Notes under the pieces: generated by a model | The model's input: only the letters and a program-made list of their open reading frames with translations | What the model was told of the DNA's origin: nothing | The model's database searches: none | Shown here: one piece after another, positions 1 through 6,162 of the stretch | Numbering within the stretch: position 1 is the first letter of the stretch | How the letters are laid out: the number at the start of each line of letters is the position of its first letter | Program-made: the position numbers and the translations under genes | Source: Chryseobacterium contaminans | Lineage (GTDB): Bacteria; Bacteroidota; Bacteroidia; Flavobacteriales; Weeksellaceae | Assembly: GCF_001684955.1 (NCBI RefSeq) | Contig: NZ_MAYF01000079.1 | Location: 1 to 50,407 of the forward strand | DNA length: 50,407 nt | Reading direction: 5' to 3'

Positions 1-624
1 AGGCGGATCTATATAAATAAGCTTCACTTTTCCTGCAAATTCCTTTTTCAGAGAATGTAGTGCTAGCAGATTATTTCCTTTGATAATTAAATTATCGGTA
101 ATCGTTCCATTTTCATCCCTATTAAATTGATCAAAATGATGTTCTCCATTTTTATCAAACCGTTTGACATTCGTCAGGACTTTTGGATCCAATAGTTCTG
201 TAATTTCATCCTGCGCCAGCACTTCATTAAAGAAGATCTCTTCTCGTTTATCTTCTTCACGGCTTTGGCCGCCTTCCAGAATACAGTCTTTGAATGGCCA
301 GACCAATGAAACTTCGTTGCGCTGCTTCAAATGCTTACCATCAATTGTTAAACCTACTTTGTTTTTGAATTGGGTATAACTGTCATTCAGATAGTTTTTC
401 TGCTCAAGGAACTGAATAAAAAGATTTTGTTTAAATACCCAGATATCTTTTACTTTGATGAAAAATTTTTCTTTCAGATCTGTGTCTTCCAAAAGTAATC
501 CGATGAGTTCTTCATCAAAATTTTGTGCCTTGTTGAGGACTACCCATTTTTTAATTTCTCCGTTATCAGAAACGTAATTAGGTTCTTTCTTGATTTGGTT
601 TTCAAGGGTTTGATAGAGTTTCAT
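1..624 (-). CDS. Type III restriction-modification DNA methyltransferase (Mod), N-terminal part, cut by window edge
   Basis: Reading the reverse strand from the ATG at 622-624 gives 208 uninterrupted codons that run off the window. The protein begins MKLYQTLENQIKKEPNYV. Near the edge it contains DNLIIKGNNLLALHSLKKEF followed by KLIYIDPP. This is the segment before the catalytic motif IV (DPPY) of beta-class N6-adenine methyltransferases, and the window ends exactly after DPP. The long N-terminal extension before DPPY and the NLIIKGNNLLALHSL stretch are typical of type III Mod proteins such as those of the EcoP15I kind. Mod binds the recognition site and methylates adenine, and with Res it forms the restriction complex. 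A stand-alone or type IIG-like enzyme is possible, since the rest of the gene and any res partner lie outside. I see no terminator or promoter that fixes the operon. Methyltransferase is near certain; type III is likely. Confidence 0.85.
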   Translation of the reverse strand, partial: MKLYQTLENQIKKEPNYVSDNGEIKKWVVLNKAQNFDEELIGLLLEDTDLKEKFFIKVKDIWVFKQNLFIQFLEQKNYLNDSYTQFKNKVGLTIDGKHLKQRNEVSLVWPFKDCILEGGQSREEDKREEIFFNEVLAQDEITELLDPKVLTNVKRFDKNGEHHFDQFNRDENGTITDNLIIKGNNLLALHSLKKEFAGKVKLIYIDPP

Positions 625-1034
625 GGTATTAAGTTTTATTTCCTCAAATCTACTATGGTCAGGTGATCAGACATTACGGCTTCCCGTAAATCCAAATATC
701 AATAGTGAATTTTGCTTTGCAAGTGAATGCTCAAATTGTTATAGTATAAAAAACCGCAGTTCTGATGGGTAGCCAATTATCATTAAAACCTCACAAAAGG
801 CTTCGACTCCGCTCAGCCTGACAGTATACTCATCAACAGGACAGTACCAGAGTTGTCATGCTGAGCGGAGTCGAAGCATCTCGCTTTATTAAAAATTGAG
901 ATTCTTCACTTCGCTACGCTCCGTTCAGAATGACAGCAATTCTAAATTAAAGAAGGGCAATAATTCATCCTCACTCTCAAACTCTATCATTCTCAAACCC
1001 TCCCACTCTAGAACTCTCAAACCCTAAAATTCAC
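625..1034. other. Gene-free stretch between mod and the helicase
   Basis: No convincing open reading frame was found. The centre carries a repeat element (799-936, listed separately). Its right end is the helicase promoter box. The part next to the methyltransferase start (625-790) shows no clear TAnnTTTG box, so the mod promoter remains unassigned. Confidence 0.6.
799..936. repeat. REP-like dispersed palindromic element (family 1, three units)
   Basis: Two 24-base arms at 800-823 and 854-877 are reverse complements with one mismatch; their shared core is GCTGAGCGGAGTCGAAGC. A third related unit at 898-936 starts GAGATTCTTCACTTCGCTAC and ends AGAATGACAG. The same general design (GAGATT near one end, AATGACA at the other) recurs at 2372-2450, 36088-36117 and, more weakly, 36303-36324 and 40408-40433. 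It is intergenic each time. The sequence shows the repeat and its folding potential; mobility or function is not shown. Confidence 0.75.
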
Positions 1035-1042
1035 TACCTTTG
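1035..1042 (+). promoter_or_regulatory. Bacteroidota -7 promoter box TACCTTTG before the helicase
   Basis: TACCTTTG matches the Bacteroidota -7 consensus TAnnTTTG. The ATG begins only four bases after the box, so transcription would start at or next to the start codon and the mRNA would be leaderless or nearly so. No good TTTG -33 element is seen 19-21 bases upstream. Confidence 0.55.
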
Positions 1043-1046
1043 CAGC

Positions 1047-2354
1047 ATGGAACTACAATCAATTTATCAAAAGCTGCAGATTCAGGATATGAATCAGATG
1101 CAGAAATCTACTTACAAAGCCTCTGAAAACAATACGGATATTGTATTGCTCTCTCCTACCGGATCAGGAAAAACGCTTGCTTTTTTATTTCCGGTGCTCA
1201 GAAATCTGAAAAAGGATGTTCAGGGTGTTCAGGCATTAATATTGGTTCCTGCCAGAGAATTGGCCTTGCAGATTGAGCAGGTTTTCAAATCGATGGGAAC
1301 AGATTTTAAGGTTTCCGTTTGCTATGGTGGACATGATAAAAAGATTGAAGTCAATAATTTAATTGAAGCTCCGGCTGTTCTAATCGGAACTCCGGGAAGA
1401 GTTACTTATCACGTAAGAAACAATAATTTTGACCCGAAAACAGTTAAGACTTTGGTTCTGGATGAGTTTGATAAAGCCTTGGAATTGGGCTTTCATGATG
1501 ATATGGAGTTCATCTGTAATTCTTTAAAAGGACTTTCTCAAAGAGTTTTAACATCTGCAACAGCGATGGATGAAATTCCTGCCTTTACAGGATTAAAAGA
1601 TGAGAAAATCATCAGCTTCCTTAAAGAAAATGATGTGAAACCGGATCTTCAGCTGAGAAAAGTAATGACCATTCCGGAAGAAAAACTGGATACCTTATTC
1701 AATCTGGTTTGTAAAATCGGGAATAAAAGGACGCTGATCTTCTGCAACCACCGTGATGCGGTAGACCGTATTTCTGAGCTTCTTCATCAGATGGGAATCG
1801 ACAGAGAAACCTTCCATGGCGGAATGGAACAGGATGAAAGGGAACGCGCCTTATTAAAATTCAGAAATGATTCTGCAAGGATCCTTATCACAACAGATTT
1901 AGCTGCCCGCGGACTGGATATTCCTGAAGTGGAATCTATTGTACATTATCAGCTTCCTCCAAAAGAAGATGCTTTCATCCACAGAAACGGGCGTACCGCA
2001 AGGATGAATGCCAAAGGTTTTGTATACCTCATCATGAATGAAGATGATAATTTTCCGTTCATCAAGAATGATACTCCTGAAGAAAGTGTTGCAGGATTTA
2101 CTAAGGTTCCGCAAAAAACACCTTTCCAGACGATTTACATCAGTGCAGGAAAAAAAGATAAGGTCAATAAGGTAGATATTGTAGGATATCTGCTTAAAAA
2201 AGGAGAATTACAGAAAGAAGATGTGGGCGTTATTGAAGTAAAAGACACTACTTCTTATGTTGCAGTTTCCAGAAATAAGGTGAACGCTGTTCTGAGAAAA
2301 CTTCAGAATGAAAGGTTGAAAGGGAAAAAAGTGAAAATGGAAGTAGCTTATTAA
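1047..2354 (+). CDS. DEAD-box ATP-dependent RNA helicase, DbpA-like
   Basis: This is a two-RecA-domain RNA helicase that likely remodels rRNA during large-subunit assembly. Visible motifs in order: SPTGSGKT (residues 36-43, Walker A), PAREL (68-72), TPGR (115-118), DEFD (139-142, in place of DEAD), SAT (170-172), TTDLAARGLD (282-291) and HRNGRTAR (312-319, in place of HRIGRTGR). Residues from about 362 to the end (GKKDKVNKVDIVGYLL through VNAVLRKL) resemble the DbpA RNA-binding domain, which in E. coli recognises 23S rRNA hairpin 92. The length fits a compact DbpA. It is a single-gene unit with the promoter box almost touching the ATG. The DEFD and HRNGRTAR variants are unusual but conservative. 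Helicase family is certain; a 23S rRNA target is inferred from the C-terminal domain. Confidence 0.92.
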   Translation: MELQSIYQKLQIQDMNQMQKSTYKASENNTDIVLLSPTGSGKTLAFLFPVLRNLKKDVQGVQALILVPARELALQIEQVFKSMGTDFKVSVCYGGHDKKIEVNNLIEAPAVLIGTPGRVTYHVRNNNFDPKTVKTLVLDEFDKALELGFHDDMEFICNSLKGLSQRVLTSATAMDEIPAFTGLKDEKIISFLKENDVKPDLQLRKVMTIPEEKLDTLFNLVCKIGNKRTLIFCNHRDAVDRISELLHQMGIDRETFHGGMEQDERERALLKFRNDSARILITTDLAARGLDIPEVESIVHYQLPPKEDAFIHRNGRTARMNAKGFVYLIMNEDDNFPFIKNDTPEESVAGFTKVPQKTPFQTIYISAGKKDKVNKVDIVGYLLKKGELQKEDVGVIEVKDTTSYVAVSRNKVNAVLRKLQNERLKGKKVKMEVAY

Positions 2355-2371
2355 AGCTTCTACTAATAATA

Positions 2372-2450
2372 TGTCATTGCGAACGAAGTGAAGCAATCTC
2401 ATCTTTATAATCATGTTTAATAATAAGAGATTGCTTCGTCGCTAATGACA
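2372..2450. repeat. REP-like palindromic element between convergent genes (family 1)
   Basis: The left arm at 2372-2400 starts TGTCATTGCGAACGAAG and the right arm at 2427-2450 starts GAGATTGCTTCGTCGC and ends AATGACA. They pair with one gap and a few mismatches. The element lies between the convergent helicase and SMP-30 genes, and it could act as a transcription end for both, although there is no clean T-run. Confidence 0.7.
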
Positions 2451-2455
2451 AAAAA

Positions 2456-3349
2456 TTATTTTATTCCTCTTACTCTCATCGGAAAAGTATATACCGATTT
2501 TGAAGCGGTAATGAATAGAATATCATTATTTTCTCCTCCGAAAGTAACATTGGAGGTCCATTTTTCAGGAATGGGAATATGATAAATCTTCTTTCCTTCT
2601 CGGTTAAAAACATGTACTCCGTCTCCGGTTAAATATAGGTTTCCGTGTTTATCCAATGTCATTCCATCTGAACCCATTTCACAGAATAATTTTTTCTCGG
2701 ATAGTTTTCCTTCTCCCAGAATATCATACACATAGGTTTTGCCAGCATCAATGTCTGAAAGGTATAATTTTCTCAGCTTTTCACTTCCTACAATTCCGTT
2801 AGGTTGGGTAAAAGTATCTAACTTACTGATTTTACCATTCTTATTCCTGTAATACAAACTTTTATTAGGGATTTCCTGTTTAAAATTGATCCAGTAATCT
2901 CTTTCATATAAAGGATCTGTGAAATACATCCCACCAAAAGCATCATTCCAGACATCGTTAGGCCCATTCAGCCTTTTGCCTTCAAAACCTTTGAATAAAA
3001 CTTCTATTTTTTTATCTTTTGAGATCTTCCACATCTCTCCGTTATCATCCGAACAGGTAATCAGGAAACCGTCTTTATCAAAGTGCGTTCCGTTTGCCCT
3101 CCCCGTTTTATCTAAGAATTCTATAATCTGATTGCTTTTCCAGTCCCAGTAATAGATCTTATCATTAGGCTGATCGGTAAAATATACATTTCCCTCCTGA
3201 TCTGCTGATGGGCCCTCTGTAAAGCTAAACTTATCAGAAACCATTTTGGGTTTTACACCTTCATAAAACATTTTACTACTATTTACTGATTGACAGTTTA
3301 CCAATGCGAAAACCAAACCAATCAGTCCTACTTTACTGATATGCTTCAT
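2456..3349 (-). CDS. SMP-30/gluconolactonase/LRE-like lipoprotein
   Basis: The N-terminus MKHISKVGLIGLVFALVNC is a lipoprotein signal peptide with Cys19 as the probable lipidated residue. Asn at -1 is unusual for the classical lipobox, though another lipoprotein in this window has it too. The mature part has SMP-30 features: EGPSADQEGNVYFTDQPNDK (metal-binding Glu near the start of the propeller), LNGPNDVWND, PNGIV and SDGMTLDKHGNLYL. The family forms six-bladed calcium-dependent beta-propellers that hydrolyse lactones such as gluconolactone. Here the protein would sit in the periplasm or on the outer membrane. It is a single gene with a -7 box (TACCTTTG on the minus strand) about 45 bases upstream. 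The substrate cannot be told from sequence; a sugar lactone is the family-based guess. Confidence 0.85.
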   Translation of the reverse strand: MKHISKVGLIGLVFALVNCQSVNSSKMFYEGVKPKMVSDKFSFTEGPSADQEGNVYFTDQPNDKIYYWDWKSNQIIEFLDKTGRANGTHFDKDGFLITCSDDNGEMWKISKDKKIEVLFKGFEGKRLNGPNDVWNDAFGGMYFTDPLYERDYWINFKQEIPNKSLYYRNKNGKISKLDTFTQPNGIVGSEKLRKLYLSDIDAGKTYVYDILGEGKLSEKKLFCEMGSDGMTLDKHGNLYLTGDGVHVFNREGKKIYHIPIPEKWTSNVTFGGENNDILFITASKSVYTFPMRVRGIK

Positions 3350-3393
3350 TATTTATTTTTAGATCTGCAATTTACAACATGCTTTATCGGTTT

Positions 3394-3401
3394 CAAAGGT
3401 A
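3394..3401 (-). promoter_or_regulatory. -7 promoter box (TACCTTTG) for the SMP-30 lipoprotein
   Basis: The plus strand reads CAAAGGTA, which is TACCTTTG on the coding strand and matches TAnnTTTG. It lies 45 bases before the ATG, a plausible leader. No -33 TTTG at the expected spacing was seen. Confidence 0.45.
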
Positions 3402-3480
3402 TTTTCTCATTTTGATTCAATATATTTTAAAATACAAAATGTCCTAATTGTCCTATTTTTGAAGTAGATCATATTAGGAG

Positions 3481-3648
3481 TCGACAGATATAATCCAGAG
3501 CTTTGCAGTTGAGGAATCGATACCGTTTAGTTATAGAAATTCAGTTGAGGAAACAGGTATTGATCCGGATGAAGAATATTACCAAAATACTTTTATAGCA
3601 TACGATAATGAGCGCAGAGTCCAACAACATCAAATCCCTGGAAATTGA
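3481..3648 (+). pseudogene. Possible orphan coding remnant just upstream of and overlapping ccoG
   Basis: After a TAG at 3475-3477 an open frame runs to TGA at 3646-3648 with no ATG in it. Its peptide includes SVEETGIDPDEEYYQNTFIA, whose composition looks like real protein rather than random translation. The last part overlaps the start of ccoG in another frame. I do not recognise it. It may be the end of a decayed gene or a chance open frame. Confidence 0.2.
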
Positions 3649-5050
3649 AAATGAAGATTTCAGAAATTCGGTAGGAACAATGGATGAAACCGGAAAAAGA
3701 AAATGGATCTTCCCCAGAAAACCGAAAGGAAAATATACGAATTACAGAAACTACACCAGCTACGCTTTATTGGCTCTTTTCTTTGGATTACCTTTTATAA
3801 AGATCAATAACAATCCGTTCTTTTTATTTAACGTTATTGACAGAAAATTTTTTATCATCGGGCAGCCGTTTTACCTTCAGGACTTTTTCATTCTTGCTTT
3901 GGGAGCGGTTACTTCTGTGATCTTCGTCATGCTGTTTACGGTGGTTTTCGGAAGAATATTCTGCGGCTGGCTGTGTCCTCAGACTTTATTTATGGAAATG
4001 GTATTCCGTAAAATAGAATACTGGATTGAAGGCGACCGAAATAAACAAATGAAGCTCGACAGACAGGAATGGGATGCTGAAAAGATAAGAAAAAGACTTA
4101 CAAAATGGGCTGTATTTATCCTCATTTCTATGGTCATCTCTACCTTTATGTTCATGTATATTGTAGGCTATGAGCAGGTTTTTCAGATTATGATTGACGG
4201 TCCTGCTGAACATCCTTTAAAGTTCATCACGATGATCTTTTTCACGATGACTTTTTATTTTGTTTTTGCGTGGCTACGTGAGCAGGTATGTACTCTTGTT
4301 TGCCCTTACGGAAGGCTTCAGGGAGTTTTAATTGATAAACAGACGATCAACGTATATTACGATTTCAAAAGAGGAGAAGGCCGTTCCAAATGGAGAAATA
4401 ATGAAGACAGAAAAACGGCTGGCAAGGGAGATTGTATAGATTGTAATCAATGCGTTGTAGTCTGTCCTACAGGAATTGACATCAGAAACGGGCAGCAATT
4501 GGAATGTGTGAACTGTACTGCATGTATTGATGCCTGCGATGAAGTAATGGATAAAGTTGGTCTTCCAAAAGGATTAATCCGTTATGCGACTGAATCTGAA
4601 ATTGAGAATCAGGAGAAATTCAAATTCACTTCGAGAATGAAGGCTACTACGGTCATTTTGGTTCTGTTAGTTGGTTTCCTTGGCTTTTTAATGTATGACC
4701 GTGGATCTATGGAAGCGAAATTTATTAAACCGGCGGGTTCTACGTTCTTCATTAAAGATGGTAAAATCACCAATACCTTCATTTATACTCTTCTGAATAA
4801 ATCGAACGAGAAAAAGACGCTAACCATTAAAGTTATTAGTCCTGAAGATGCTGAGATTACTTATTTCGGATCTGAAAAAATTATCCTGAAGGGTGACCAG
4901 ATCTTAAAAGGAAACATCAATATCTCTTTCCCTGAAGACAAAATCAAATTTTCAAAACAAAATATGGTTATTGGTGTTTTTGATGAAGAAGGAAAAATGG
5001 TAGATTCATTTGAAACTACATTTGAAGGACCTTTTAAACTAGCGCTGTAA
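3608..5050 (+). CDS. ccoG: Cytochrome c oxidase accessory protein CcoG (FixG/RdxA family)
   Basis: This is a polyferredoxin membrane protein needed for assembly of cbb3-type cytochrome oxidase; in other bacteria it is linked to copper reduction for CcoN. Membrane helices lie near residues 50-115, 165-190, 205-225 and 350-365. Cysteine motifs are FCGWLCP (Cys119, Cys123), VCTLVCPYG (Cys228, Cys232), CIDCNQCVVVCP (Cys276, 279, 282, 286) and CVNCTACIDAC (Cys300, 303, 306, 310). The last two are a complete pair of 4Fe-4S sites. The C-terminal 100 residues match the immunoglobulin-like FixG C-terminal domain and end EGPFKLAL. Length is normal for the family. It stands alone here, whereas in many Bacteroidota it is adjacent to ccoNOP. 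No Shine-Dalgarno site is visible at the chosen ATG. Confidence 0.95.
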   Translation: MSAESNNIKSLEIENEDFRNSVGTMDETGKRKWIFPRKPKGKYTNYRNYTSYALLALFFGLPFIKINNNPFFLFNVIDRKFFIIGQPFYLQDFFILALGAVTSVIFVMLFTVVFGRIFCGWLCPQTLFMEMVFRKIEYWIEGDRNKQMKLDRQEWDAEKIRKRLTKWAVFILISMVISTFMFMYIVGYEQVFQIMIDGPAEHPLKFITMIFFTMTFYFVFAWLREQVCTLVCPYGRLQGVLIDKQTINVYYDFKRGEGRSKWRNNEDRKTAGKGDCIDCNQCVVVCPTGIDIRNGQQLECVNCTACIDACDEVMDKVGLPKGLIRYATESEIENQEKFKFTSRMKATTVILVLLVGFLGFLMYDRGSMEAKFIKPAGSTFFIKDGKITNTFIYTLLNKSNEKKTLTIKVISPEDAEITYFGSEKIILKGDQILKGNINISFPEDKIKFSKQNMVIGVFDEEGKMVDSFETTFEGPFKLAL

Positions 5051-5175
5051 TATAGAGAGAAATACAGGATTTGGGGTTCTAAGTTTATAAAACCATTAAC
5101 TAATAACCTATTGTACAATAAAAGAATTAAAGACCTGCCATTATACAACCTTTAAGTCTTGAGCTTCAACCCAAA

Positions 5176-6054
5176 TTAGGCCTTATATTTCCTCATAAAC
5201 TGAGTAGGAGTCATTCCGGAATTTTTCCGGAATACTCTTACAAAGTAAGAATACTCTTCATACCCTAATCTGAAAGCAATTTCAACAAGGTTTTCATCAA
5301 GGTACATCAACATTCTTTTGGCTTCCAGCACTACCCTTTCTGTAATCACTTCTGTAGCTGTTTTCTGTACTACCGCCTGTACGGTTCTGTTCAGATGCTT
5401 GGATGAAATACCTAATAAAGAAGCGTAATAAGCTATTGATTTATGTTCTGTAAAATGCTGTTCAATAAGACTTTCAAAATCCTGATAGTGTTTAAAATAA
5501 GAAAGTCCGGCAGAAGAGGTCAGTGTATCGAAATCCTTTGAAAACAAACGGGTTGAATTGATGAAAACCTGAGACATTAGTGATAAAATAAGTCCGTTTT
5601 TCATCAAACTATTAGATTGATGTTCTCTTTCCAGCTCCTGAAATAAATAAATGTTCTTCTCTAATTCTACTGCATCCAGCTGTAATTTTCTTGGAAAAGA
5701 CACGGATCCGAAAAAAGGAAAATTCCTCAGCTTCTGATTCACATAATGCATCTCATAAAATTCCTGGGAACAAAAGAAAATGTACCCATCTATATCTTCC
5801 GAAAGCTCCCAACTGTGAATCTGCCCTGGTGAAAGAAAGAATAAGCTTCCTTCTGAAACCTCATATCTTTGGAAATCAATTTCATGGACACCACTTCCCT
5901 GGGTGAAAAGAACAGTTGCGTAAAAATTATGTCTGTGAGGCTTTTCTATGTGCTGATGCCCCACAATCAAATGGTCTTTCATGGTATTAAAATAAAAATC
6001 CGAAGGATCATTACCCTGAAAAAGATCAATATGAAGAACAGAAATAGAATTCAT
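5176..6054 (-). CDS. AraC-family transcriptional regulator
   Basis: The N-terminal half is a cupin-like sensor: PHRHNFYATVLFTQGSGVHE and SEGSLFFLSPGQIHSWE carry the usual His-rich ligand pocket and the GQ-HSW turn. The C-terminal 100 residues have two helix-turn-helix motifs: IAYYASLLGISSKHLNRTV, then LVEIAFRLGYEEYSYFVRVF with the family signature FRKNSGMTPTQFMRKY at the end. AraC proteins usually bind a small effector and activate neighbouring or distant genes. It is a single gene, convergent with ccoG and followed on the minus strand by no obvious partner. The effector and targets cannot be deduced. A function as redox or oxidase regulator because of ccoG would be speculation. Confidence 0.92.
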   Translation of the reverse strand: MNSISVLHIDLFQGNDPSDFYFNTMKDHLIVGHQHIEKPHRHNFYATVLFTQGSGVHEIDFQRYEVSEGSLFFLSPGQIHSWELSEDIDGYIFFCSQEFYEMHYVNQKLRNFPFFGSVSFPRKLQLDAVELEKNIYLFQELEREHQSNSLMKNGLILSLMSQVFINSTRLFSKDFDTLTSSAGLSYFKHYQDFESLIEQHFTEHKSIAYYASLLGISSKHLNRTVQAVVQKTATEVITERVVLEAKRMLMYLDENLVEIAFRLGYEEYSYFVRVFRKNSGMTPTQFMRKYKA

Positions 6055-6115
6055 CCTGAAAATAAATGAATGATAAAAGTACTATAAATAAAGCCAAGCC
6101 ACAAATCCAATACAA

Positions 6116-6143
6116 AAAAGGACCGGCTATTGCCGATCCTTTT
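6116..6143 (-). terminator. Terminator of the metalloprotease gene
   Basis: Arms 6116-6127 and 6132-6143 pair as AAAAGGA-CGGC with GCCG-TCCTTTT, with one C/A mismatch and a TATT loop. On the minus strand it ends in an A/T tract, and it lies directly after the metalloprotease stop codon. Confidence 0.75.
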
Positions 6144-6162
6144 CATTCTATGTAATACTTAT

